Shown piece by piece: positions 1 to 7,385 of a DNA stretch of 64,000 nt. The notes under the pieces are model-generated. The model was not told where the DNA came from and did no database searches. It saw only the letters and a program-made list of their open reading frames with translations. How positions within the stretch are numbered: position 1 is the stretch's first letter; the number at the start of each line of letters is the position of its first letter. The stretch is from Flavobacteriales bacterium (GTDB lineage: Bacteria > Bacteroidota > Bacteroidia > Flavobacteriales_D > Sanyastnellaceae): positions 1 through 64,000 of the forward strand of contig CANFLZ010000007.1 in NCBI GenBank assembly GCA_947448135.1. Reading direction: 5' to 3'. The position numbers were made by a program, and so were the translations under genes.

Positions 1-285
1 GGTGAATACTTGGATGGTGAGAAAAATGGTGTTTGGAAATGGTATTATTTCAATACAGACCAACCGGCATTTGAGGGAGAATTCAACTTGGGAATTCCAC
101 GTGGAAAGCATAAGATGTGGTTTCCCAATGGTCACGTCATGGAGAAGGGTGAATATGAAAGTGGCCTCCGCGAGGGAGATTGGATTTATTACAATGAATT
201 GGGTGAGCAACGTTTGGTTGTCACCTACGAAGCTGGAGAAATCATCAAAGTTGATGGGGTGAAAATCTTACCCAAGGGGATGTAA
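1..285 (+). CDS. MORN-repeat protein (YwqK-like), 3' part only
   Basis: The reading frame is already open at base 1, so the start lies outside the window; about 94 codons are visible before the TAA stop. The visible part holds three or four tandem units of the form GEY-GxKNGxWxxYY (for example GEYLDGEKNGVWKWYY, and GEYESGLREGDWIYY), the MORN-variant repeat found in Bacteroidota proteins often labelled YwqK-type antitoxin. Such proteins are usually secreted or lipid-anchored and of unknown function; the antitoxin name is an automatic label and nothing here shows a toxin partner. A second gene with the same repeat lies at 9882-10325. The family assignment rests on repeat pattern only. Confidence 0.8.
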   Translation, partial: GEYLDGEKNGVWKWYYFNTDQPAFEGEFNLGIPRGKHKMWFPNGHVMEKGEYESGLREGDWIYYNELGEQRLVVTYEAGEIIKVDGVKILPKGM

Positions 286-298
286 GCTTTGTGATTCT

Positions 299-678
299 TT
301 ACCACCAAGCGGGCCAGGACATTTTAAATTGAAACTTATATCCATCTCTAGGAGATACGGTGAAGCTGTTTTTTCCTGCGTAATCAGAGAATTTGATTTC
401 AAATGAATATACTTCATATTCTCCTGATCCTTCCTCTCGCATTAAAGTGATTTTGTAAGGTTTCTGTTCTTTTTCTCCACTGAAATTGGGATAAAAAGAG
501 GCGTCATTAAAAGGAGGATAAATGGGGGTTCTTTCCGTTTCGTCGTTGATTTCTTTTCCTTCAAACTTGAGATAATAGTTATTGGCAACAATGATGTTTT
601 CTAAAGCTGTTGTCTATCCGTTTCACGTGAAAGCAGGTAACGAACATTGACCTGTTTATTCTTCGTTCCGTTTAGCAC
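299..678 (-). pseudogene. Decayed gene, C-terminal remnant with a one-base frameshift
   Basis: No intact ORF exists here, yet the minus strand reads as protein in two consecutive frames. From about 678 it encodes VLNGTKNKQVNVRYLLSRET and DRQQL before a TAG at 601-603. From 613 down to the TAA at 299-301 another frame encodes ENIIVANNYYLKFEGKEIND through to KFQFKMSWPAWW. Adding one T to the TTT run at 604-606 joins the frames as QQLLENIIV. No ATG precedes codon 58 of the lower part, and the upper frame is closed by a TAG about 12 codons above 678, so the N-terminus is also lost. I do not recognise the family. A sequencing error could explain the frameshift but not the missing start. Confidence 0.6.
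619..634. promoter_or_regulatory. Imperfect parS-like palindrome
   Basis: CGTTTCACGTGAAAGC contains a perfect 12-bp palindrome (621-632) and matches 13 of 16 positions of the ParB-binding consensus TGTTTCACGTGAAACA. It lies inside the decayed minus-strand gene, where the same bases encode LSRET, so it may be chance. The full-length site 560 bp downstream makes a weak secondary ParB site plausible. Confidence 0.35.
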
Positions 679-713
679 GTTTGTATATGCCTCAAAAATC
701 GACTTTTGTCGGT

Positions 714-1160
714 ATGGCAGTATCTATTTATTTCCAAGGCGTAAAGCGCCCTTATTTCGCCTCTAATCGAAGAATTTCTCTTTGGTTGGAGCGTTTAGTT
801 GCACTCCATGGCCATTCTATCCGGGATTTGAATATCATTTTTGTTACAGATGAGGAATTGCTCGTAATGAACCGTCAATTTCTGGATCACGACTATTACA
901 CCGATATTATCACATTTGATTTGGGAACAGATAATAAATGTATCCAGGGTGAACTTTACATTAGCTTAGATCGTGTAAAAGAAAACGCTACTTCATTGAA
1001 TCAAAAATATAGCTTAGAATTCATTCGAGTAATAGCACACGGGTTACTTCATCTTATTGGTTATCAAGATAAAAAAAGTGAACAAATTGTTAAAATGAGG
1101 ACTTGCGAAAATGAAGCTATTGCCCTATATTTGTCTACAAATTCACCCTTAAAGAAGTAA
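714..1160 (+). CDS. ybeY: Endoribonuclease YbeY (16S rRNA maturation)
   Basis: YbeY is a metal-dependent single-strand endoribonuclease needed for 16S rRNA 3'-end processing and ribosome quality control. The product (148 aa from 714) carries the family signature HGLLHLIGY followed by QDKKSEQ; the third metal-ligand position is not the HEDE seen in Proteobacteria, which matches what I recall of Bacteroidota YbeY. Upstream blocks LNIIFVTDEELLVMN and YTDIITFDLG are also diagnostic. An in-frame ATG at 687 and a TTG at 681 give longer forms, but those codons overlap the remnant of the decayed opposite-strand gene, and MAVSIYFQG is a natural N-terminus, so 714 is preferred. It is followed by mnmG on the same strand. 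Confidence 0.9.
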   Translation: MAVSIYFQGVKRPYFASNRRISLWLERLVALHGHSIRDLNIIFVTDEELLVMNRQFLDHDYYTDIITFDLGTDNKCIQGELYISLDRVKENATSLNQKYSLEFIRVIAHGLLHLIGYQDKKSEQIVKMRTCENEAIALYLSTNSPLKK

Positions 1161-1194
1161 ATATTTTAGTATTGAAGTTATAAAATTAAAAAAT

Positions 1195-1210
1195 TGTTTC
1201 ACGTGGAACA
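1195..1210. promoter_or_regulatory. parS site (ParB/Spo0J binding)
   Basis: TGTTTCACGTGGAACA is exactly the reverse complement of the classical Bacillus subtilis parS sequence TGTTCCACGTGAAACA, 16 of 16 bases. It ends three bases before the mnmG ATG. ParB-CTP clamps load at such sites and organise the origin region for segregation; parS sites cluster near oriC across most phyla. The sequence match is direct; function is inferred. Confidence 0.85.
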
Positions 1211-1213
1211 TTT

Positions 1214-3085
1214 ATGGAAAATAGATTTGAAGTCATAGTAATAGGTGCAGGTCATGCAGGTAATGAAGCCGCTTCAGCTTCAGGTAATTTGGGTGCAAAA
1301 ACACTTTTAATTACTATGGATATGAATAAAATAGGCCAAATGAGTTGCAACCCAGCCATGGGTGGAATTGCCAAAGGTCAAATAGTTCGGGAGATTGATG
1401 CATTGGGTGGATACAGTGGAATTGTTTCTGATAAGAGTGCAATCCAGTTTCGTATGTTGAATATTTCCAAAGGTCCAGCGATGTGGAGTCCGAGGTGTCA
1501 GAGCGATCGAATGATGTTTGCTGAGGAGTGGCGCTTGCAACTGGAGTCGATTCCAAATGTCTTTTTTTGGCAAGATTCAGTGAAGGAAATTTTGTTTGAT
1601 AATGGACAGGTGAAGGGGGTTCGAACTTCTATCGGTGTTGAATTTTTTGCGCCAAAAGTCATCATCACAAGTGGTACTTTTTTGAACGGTGTGATACACA
1701 TTGGCGAACAACAATTGTCTGGTGGAAGAATGGGGGAGAAGCGCTCAGAGGGAATCACGGAACAGTTGGTGGCTATGGGATTTCAAGCCGGTCGAATGAA
1801 AACTGGAACGCCGCCACGAGTGGATGGACGTAGTTTGAATTATGATAAAATGGTTGAGCAGGAGGGGGATAAAAATCCTTCTAAGTTTTCTTATAGTTCA
1901 ACAACTGAACCCTTAAAAAAACAACGTTCTTGTTGGATTACAAACACCAATGAAACAGTGCACCAAATCCTTGCAGAAGGTTTTGAAAAGTCGCCGATGT
2001 TCACAGGAAGAATCATCGGTTCTGGTCCGCGATATTGCCCGTCGATTGAAGATAAGATTACGCGATTTGCGGATAAAGATCACCATCAATTGTTCGTCGA
2101 GCCTGAGGGTTGGCGAACGGTAGAAATTTATGTCAACGGATTTTCGACAAGTTTACCGGAGGAAGTTCAGGTTCGCGCTTTGCGAGAAATCGAAGGATTT
2201 GAAAATGCTCGAATTTTCCGACCCGGATATGCAATCGAATACGATTATTTTCCACCCAATCAATTGCTGCATACGCTCGAATCCAAAGATGTTCCAGGAT
2301 TATATTTTGCTGGACAGATTAACGGAACGACAGGTTATGAAGAGGCGGCATGTCAAGGCTTGATGGCAGGTATCAATGCGGCCCTTTCGGTTAAAGGAAA
2401 AGAGCCCATGATTTTGAATCGCGACCAAGCTTATATCGGGGTTTTGATTGATGACTTGATTACCAAGAGCACAGATGAACCATATCGAATGTTCACCAGC
2501 CGCGCAGAATACAGAACCCTCTTGCGCCAAGATAACGCCGATGAAAGATTAACGCCGATGAGCCATGCCCTTGGATTGGCAACAGATGAGCGCATGCGTG
2601 AATTGGAAATCAAACGACAAGAAACCCAAGAGATTATGGAGATGTTGAAAGAAACCAGCATCAAACCCGAAGAGGCCAATGCGTATCTCACTGAAATGGG
2701 TTCAAGTGAAATACCCAACAAGACCTCTGTTTTAAGCCTTTTATCTCGCCCACAAACAACCTTAAATGGGTTGATAGGGGTAAGTGAGCAAATATCCAAG
2801 AAAGTCGCTTTAAAGGGTTATAAACAAGAATCTTTGGAGCAAGCGGAAATTCAAGTGAAATATTCCGGTTACATCGAGAAGGAAAAATTATTAGCGGATA
2901 AGTTGACTCGATTGGATTATGTGAAAATTCCGATAGATTTTGATTACCACCAGATGCAAAGTTTGAGCACTGAAGCTCGACAAAAGTTGAGTGCCGTTCG
3001 TCCAGAGACCATCGGGCAAGCCAGTAGAATTTCCGGGGTTAACCCATCGGATATTGCGGTTTTGTTGGTGAAATTTGGCCGGTGA
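1214..3085 (+). CDS. mnmG: tRNA uridine-5-carboxymethylaminomethyl modification enzyme MnmG (GidA)
   Basis: MnmG works with MnmE to install cmnm5 on the wobble uridine (U34) of several tRNAs, using FAD, NADH and methylene-tetrahydrofolate. The 623-aa product has the usual length. It opens with the dinucleotide-binding motif GAGHAGNEAA (about residues 11-20), followed by MSCNPAMGGIAKGQIVREID, the first PROSITE-type block GPRYCPSIEDK near residue 270, and the second block AGQINGTTGYEEAA near residue 370. A parS site sits immediately before the start codon. In many bacteria mnmG lies beside oriC, and this placement together with parS supports an origin-proximal location. No partner mnmE or parAB is in view. 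Confidence 0.97.
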   Translation: MENRFEVIVIGAGHAGNEAASASGNLGAKTLLITMDMNKIGQMSCNPAMGGIAKGQIVREIDALGGYSGIVSDKSAIQFRMLNISKGPAMWSPRCQSDRMMFAEEWRLQLESIPNVFFWQDSVKEILFDNGQVKGVRTSIGVEFFAPKVIITSGTFLNGVIHIGEQQLSGGRMGEKRSEGITEQLVAMGFQAGRMKTGTPPRVDGRSLNYDKMVEQEGDKNPSKFSYSSTTEPLKKQRSCWITNTNETVHQILAEGFEKSPMFTGRIIGSGPRYCPSIEDKITRFADKDHHQLFVEPEGWRTVEIYVNGFSTSLPEEVQVRALREIEGFENARIFRPGYAIEYDYFPPNQLLHTLESKDVPGLYFAGQINGTTGYEEAACQGLMAGINAALSVKGKEPMILNRDQAYIGVLIDDLITKSTDEPYRMFTSRAEYRTLLRQDNADERLTPMSHALGLATDERMRELEIKRQETQEIMEMLKETSIKPEEANAYLTEMGSSEIPNKTSVLSLLSRPQTTLNGLIGVSEQISKKVALKGYKQESLEQAEIQVKYSGYIEKEKLLADKLTRLDYVKIPIDFDYHQMQSLSTEARQKLSAVRPETIGQASRISGVNPSDIAVLLVKFGR

Positions 3086-3172
3086 TTAAACAGGACATGC
3101 TCTCATTCCGTTTGTGTTTCTCCTTCTGAAATGACCACCCCGTCCAGACAGTGCTGGCGCTCGTCAGGACAT

Positions 3173-3206
3173 CCCTCCTTTCTCTCACTTCGTTCGAGTA
3201 GGAGGG
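3173..3206. repeat. Intergenic hairpin (CCCTCCT / AGGAGGG)
   Basis: A 7-bp inverted repeat, CCCTCCT at 3173-3179 and AGGAGGG at 3200-3206, encloses CTCACTTCGTTCGAG-like sequence. It is more GC-rich than its surroundings and sits in the 180-bp gap between convergent mnmG and the minus-strand kinase. There is no T tract, so it is a poor terminator. It has the look of an interspersed intergenic element, but only one copy is visible in this window. Confidence 0.45.
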
Positions 3207-3264
3207 AAAATCCGATACACTGATTTATTGATTTCCCGATTTACTGGCGAAAGCCAATTTGCCT

Positions 3265-3675
3265 CTATTTCCCGATCACCTCAAACCCTAACTTCACAAT
3301 TCGGCCGCCGTCTTCGAATTCGCAGCTGTCTGCGAGCTGGCGCATGAGGAAAACACCGCGCCCATGGGGCTTTTCAATGTTCTCGGGTGCTGTTGGATCG
3401 GGTAGGCTATTGAAGTCGAATCCTGCACCTTCATCTTCGACGGTGAAGTGCATAAACTTTCCGTCTTCTTCGAAAATAATATTGACTTCTTTGTTGGGAT
3501 CTAAACGATTGCCATGCACAATGGCATTGTTAACGGCCTCTGTCAGTGAAATCAAAATTTCACCATAGAACTCTTCACGCACCTGAAATGTTGCGCAAAC
3601 ATCATCTATCAATTGCTCAGCAAGGTGTATATTCTCTACATCAGAAGCAAACTTTAAAGTTCTTTGAGTGGCCAT
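3265..3675 (-). CDS. Anti-sigma-factor-type serine kinase / HATPase_c_2 protein (RsbW/SpoIIAB-like)
   Basis: A small single-domain GHKL ATPase of 136 aa. The N box EAVNNAIVHGN, the G1 box DEGAGFD and the G2 box HGRGVFLMRQLAD are all present and in order, as in RsbW and SpoIIAB. In those systems the kinase sequesters a sigma factor and phosphorylates an anti-anti-sigma (STAS) partner. No sigma factor or STAS gene is adjacent. A PP2C phosphatase that could act in the same type of pathway is encoded at 35295-36503. The ATG at 3675 is chosen over an upstream TTG at 3687. Target and partner are unknown. Confidence 0.85.
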   Translation of the reverse strand: MATQRTLKFASDVENIHLAEQLIDDVCATFQVREEFYGEILISLTEAVNNAIVHGNRLDPNKEVNIIFEEDGKFMHFTVEDEGAGFDFNSLPDPTAPENIEKPHGRGVFLMRQLADSCEFEDGGRIVKLGFEVIGK

Positions 3676-3737
3676 AATATTATTCAATTCGAAAGGTATA
3701 CGAAAATCAAAACGGAAGGTTTCAAAAATCGAAAAAT

Positions 3738-6700
3738 TTATTTTGGAATTTGATTCATGAGGTATTGATTGGCCTTGTTTCGATAGTAGGGCTTGAGTTG
3801 TGGCGGTATGGTTTGCAACAATTCAGCCTCTTTGTTTTTCTTTTTCATGTACTCTTCCAATCCGGGTGGTGGGGTTTGGTTGATGTTTTGCCCTTCTTTG
3901 CTCTCGCGTTTTTCATCTTCACCCTGGGTGCGCTCGGCATTCTCCGCTCGCAACAAGCGGGTGAGGATGTCCTTTTGTCTGCGCAAGGTTTCTTCGGTGA
4001 TGTTGTTGTTGACGATGTCTTTTTGGATCTGCTCCATCTCCTTGGCAATTTGTTTTATCTCATTTCCTTTTCCGCTTCCGTCTTGATTCATCTCCGCGGC
4101 TTTGTCTTCCATCATCTTGCGCAATGCAGCTTGCTTGGCCGCAGCACCCGCCAACTCCTTGCTGAGTTGTGGATTGTTGCCACTTTTGCTTTGCCCTTTG
4201 TTCTGCCCTTGTTTTTTCAAATCTTCTAATTGCTTGGACAATGATTCTTGCATCTTCTTCATCTGTCCCGCACTGGGCTTGGATTTGTTTTTTCCACCTT
4301 GACTTTGTCCGGGCTTCTTGCATTTGCCATTGCCAGACTTCTGACTCTTCTTTTGTTGCTGCTGTTGCTGCATTTGTTTGAGGGACTCGTCGAGCATCAA
4401 AGCCAGGTTGTTGAGTCCTGTCATCACAAATTGCTGCTCCGCGCGCGTTGCAGGTATTTGCCTTTCTGGAATCCATTTGAGCGCAGATCCCATGTGGTTT
4501 TGGATGTCTCCAACTTCTTTGTTGATGAAAGTAGAAAGTTCTGAAACGCGCTTGCTGAGGGCAAACAACGAATCTTCAACCATCTTCATGTCATCATTGA
4601 TTTTGCGCTGTCTTTGGCCGTAAGAATCGTAGTTGGGGTCTGCGATGTTCAATTTGGCAAAGTCATTCATCAATTTCTCTTGACTGAAACTCAAGGATAC
4701 CAAGTTTTCTAACAGCTGGCGTAATGCCGCGGCATCTTCTTCTTGCTGTTCTTCTTGCTCTTGCTCCATGGACGACTCCATTTTCTCTGCCATCTCCTGC
4801 ATTTTTTCTGCCGCATTTTTTTGATTTTTGCTGGCACTAGACTTTTTGCCGCCTTTTAAATCTTGGCTGCTTTTTTCTTGGCTATCGGAAATTTCTTTTT
4901 GCAACTCTTCCGTTTTGGGAAGGTCTTTGGGGTTTTCCAATTGTTGGTTGAGCTCCTCTAATTTCTTCAGGTCGTCTTGGACATCTTTGAATTTTTCATT
5001 CAAATCATTTTGTTCCTTTTGCAGTTGATTGGCATCTTTCTTTCCTTCTTCTGCTTCTTTGGAAAGTTCTTTTTGCTTTTCAGAAAGTTCTTGCAATTCC
5101 TGGATGGTTTTTTCCATTTTTTGCTCTACTTCCAATTCTTTCAATTGTTCGAGCGCGCGATCAATTTCTTTCTCCAGATTTTCTTCTTTGTTTTGAAGTT
5201 GATCCATTTCTTTTTGCAACTCATTTTTATCGACGTTCTCCATCATCTTGCGGAGCTCTTCCATCATCTTTTTGGTTTCGGGATCGATGAGCTGCTCCAT
5301 GAGCTCTTCCAGTTTCTTTTGTTTTTCCAGCAGTTCTTCTGGAAGTTCCATTTGGTTTTTCTGCTCCTCTTGGTGTTGCAGATTTTCCTTTTGCAGCTCC
5401 TTTAATTTTTCCTGTAATTGCTCTTGTCTTTTGAGAAGGTCGTCCAGTTTCTTTTTGTCCTGCCAATCCGCTTCTTTTTTCTCCAACATTTTTTTCTCCA
5501 AGTCTTTGAGCGCTTGTTGAATTTTTTGAGATTCCTGTTGGGCTTTGGAAAGGTCGTCAATCAATTCTTCACGTTGCTGGTCCGACTTGTTTTCCATGTC
5601 TTCGTCAGAGGGCACGATGTATTTTTGGATCAACGTTTTACTGGATTTGGCACCATGGATACCATCGTTGTCCCACACTTCGAAATAGTAAGCCAGAGTA
5701 TCTCCAGGATTCAGCGAGAATGAGCTGACATCAAAAGGCAAGAAGTAAATATCTGAAGTGCTTTGCGTGTTGATATTGACGTTTTGTTTGTTCCATTTTT
5801 GACCCGGTTGTTTTGTACAAAAGAACAACGCGGATAAACCATAGTCATCTTGAATTTCGCCGGTAAGTGTGTGCAAGTTGTTTTGGGTGGAATCCATTTT
5901 ATCCAGCAAGCTGATGGTGGGATATTGATCTGGAATAACGTTTACCCAGAAGGACAACGAGTCGGGACTTGGAGCCGCGGCGGATTGCGGAATGACTTGG
6001 TAGCCGAAGGAAGTCATCGCTTGTGTTTCCCATTCGGCGAGGTTATCCTCGACGGGAATGGTTTGCGACGATTGATTGACCATCAAAACAATTTGGTCAG
6101 CATTTTGGCTATTGAAATTCCAATGAATGGTACTTCCCTCCGGCACGGAGAGGTCGCCCGATTGTCCGATAACTTGAGGAGATTTTTTGAGATAGGCGGG
6201 AAAAGTAATGGTGGCTTGTAAGCCAAGCATTTTGGGTTCTGCGATGGTTTGCAGCAAAAAAGATTGGCTGTTGTAATCCGCGGCAGTGAAGTAAAAATCA
6301 AAAGATTCTTCGACGTGGGGAAATAGAATTTGGTGGTGGAAAAGGTCTTTTTTCTCCAACAATAGTTTTTGATTTCCCTTCACCAAATAAACCCTTTCGG
6401 GGATCTCATTTCCTTGAAGTTCGAGCTCGATAACAGCATCATGATTTTCCGTTACCCGCAATGGAGAGGTTACCACGAATTGAAAAGGAGCATCTTCAGC
6501 TGCTTTTGAAAATTGGACAATGCGTTTGGTGGGTCGCATGATGGTAGAAGGAGTAGCCACCAAAAGGACGCTCAGCAGCAACAAAGGAGGCAAGGCAAAC
6601 TTGAGGTATTTGGTATTTTCTCGAAAGTTGATGGCGTTTTGAAAAGCGATGGGAGAAAGCTCTGTTTGTTTTTGCTCAATAGCAGCCCACAGTAATGCAT

Positions 6701-7073
6701 TGTTTTCTTTTCTGGCGGCTTGGTGCAATTGAAGCGTGTTGAGCAGTTTGTCTTGGATGTTTGGAAAATGTTGGCCGATGATCCTTGCCGCTTCTTCATT
6801 GGAAATGATTTTTCCGAGACGAAATAATTTGGTCATGGGCCAAATGATGTAATAACCCATTACTGCGATAACCGATGCGGCGAGTGAGAAGAATAGGAAG
6901 GCTCGAACATTTGTGTTGAAGCGCCCCAAGTATTCCAAGAAAACGATTAGGAGATAAATGGTAATCGTTATTCCAACAGAATAGAGGGCGCCTCGAAGCA
7001 TTTTATTCTTGTAATACTTTCGAATAAAAGCATCCAGTTTTTGAATCAATATTTTGCTATCTACGCCCGCCAT
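3738..7073 (-). CDS. DUF4175 family membrane protein with long coiled coil
   Basis: A 1111-aa protein of the Bacteroidota DUF4175 type. About residues 30-90 contain two hydrophobic helices and residues 155-175 a third, so the N-terminus is membrane-embedded. Residues about 200-510 look like a beta-rich extracytoplasmic region. From about residue 530 to 1080 the sequence is extremely rich in E, K and Q, with leucine heptads (LEELMEQLID, ELQKEMDQLQ) and a polyglutamine run, indicating very long coiled coils; the end PPQLKPYYRNKANQYLMNQ is conserved-looking. Molecular function is not established as far as I know. Many overlapping opposite-strand ORFs are shadows of its biased composition. It stands alone, 62 bp from its minus-strand neighbour. 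Confidence 0.85.
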   Translation of the reverse strand: MAGVDSKILIQKLDAFIRKYYKNKMLRGALYSVGITITIYLLIVFLEYLGRFNTNVRAFLFFSLAASVIAVMGYYIIWPMTKLFRLGKIISNEEAARIIGQHFPNIQDKLLNTLQLHQAARKENNALLWAAIEQKQTELSPIAFQNAINFRENTKYLKFALPPLLLLSVLLVATPSTIMRPTKRIVQFSKAAEDAPFQFVVTSPLRVTENHDAVIELELQGNEIPERVYLVKGNQKLLLEKKDLFHHQILFPHVEESFDFYFTAADYNSQSFLLQTIAEPKMLGLQATITFPAYLKKSPQVIGQSGDLSVPEGSTIHWNFNSQNADQIVLMVNQSSQTIPVEDNLAEWETQAMTSFGYQVIPQSAAAPSPDSLSFWVNVIPDQYPTISLLDKMDSTQNNLHTLTGEIQDDYGLSALFFCTKQPGQKWNKQNVNINTQSTSDIYFLPFDVSSFSLNPGDTLAYYFEVWDNDGIHGAKSSKTLIQKYIVPSDEDMENKSDQQREELIDDLSKAQQESQKIQQALKDLEKKMLEKKEADWQDKKKLDDLLKRQEQLQEKLKELQKENLQHQEEQKNQMELPEELLEKQKKLEELMEQLIDPETKKMMEELRKMMENVDKNELQKEMDQLQNKEENLEKEIDRALEQLKELEVEQKMEKTIQELQELSEKQKELSKEAEEGKKDANQLQKEQNDLNEKFKDVQDDLKKLEELNQQLENPKDLPKTEELQKEISDSQEKSSQDLKGGKKSSASKNQKNAAEKMQEMAEKMESSMEQEQEEQQEEDAAALRQLLENLVSLSFSQEKLMNDFAKLNIADPNYDSYGQRQRKINDDMKMVEDSLFALSKRVSELSTFINKEVGDIQNHMGSALKWIPERQIPATRAEQQFVMTGLNNLALMLDESLKQMQQQQQQKKSQKSGNGKCKKPGQSQGGKNKSKPSAGQMKKMQESLSKQLEDLKKQGQNKGQSKSGNNPQLSKELAGAAAKQAALRKMMEDKAAEMNQDGSGKGNEIKQIAKEMEQIQKDIVNNNITEETLRRQKDILTRLLRAENAERTQGEDEKRESKEGQNINQTPPPGLEEYMKKKNKEAELLQTIPPQLKPYYRNKANQYLMNQIPK

Positions 7074-7132
7074 TTCGATGAATGCCCTAATTTACGCAAA
7101 CCACGCAAATACAATGCAAGTCTAACACAATT

Positions 7133-7381
7133 TTACAATTTGAATTCGGCCCATTGCCACTTGCCAATCATTTGCTTTTGCAGAAAAGATTTTGCTTGTG
7201 AGTACGCCAGTCTTTGTGTTTTAAACCAAACACTTTTTTCGTAGTGTGTTTCGATCGAAGTGTTTTCGATAGCGACAATATCCAAACCACGAAGAGGGGT
7301 TTTGTTTTTTCTCATCCACTCTAATTCGTTGAGCGCTTCGATTTTATTAAGGTATTGGCTACCGTCGATGATTTTGGGCAC
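7133..7381 (-). CDS. Small hypothetical protein downstream of the aldehyde dehydrogenase
   Basis: An open frame of 82 codons starts with GTG at 7381, four bases beyond the TGA of the aldehyde dehydrogenase, and could be translated by coupling. Composition is normal for a cytosolic protein (for example KIEALNELEWMRKNKTPLRG, and KWQWAEFKL at the end), with no signal peptide or membrane segment. The frame also extends back into the dehydrogenase gene in another phase, but that part reads as shadow. A shorter form could start at an internal ATG near 7312. I do not recognise the family; it could also be a relic of a longer gene. Confidence 0.45.
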   Translation of the reverse strand: MPKIIDGSQYLNKIEALNELEWMRKNKTPLRGLDIVAIENTSIETHYEKSVWFKTQRLAYSQAKSFLQKQMIGKWQWAEFKL

Positions 7382-7385
7382 GTGA

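Noticed and set aside
3750-5723. Many leucine- and phenylalanine-rich plus-strand ORFs
   Set aside because: They are antisense to the E/K/Q-rich coiled coil of the DUF4175 gene; the apparent hydrophobic proteins arise from codon bias and have no conserved motifs or starts.
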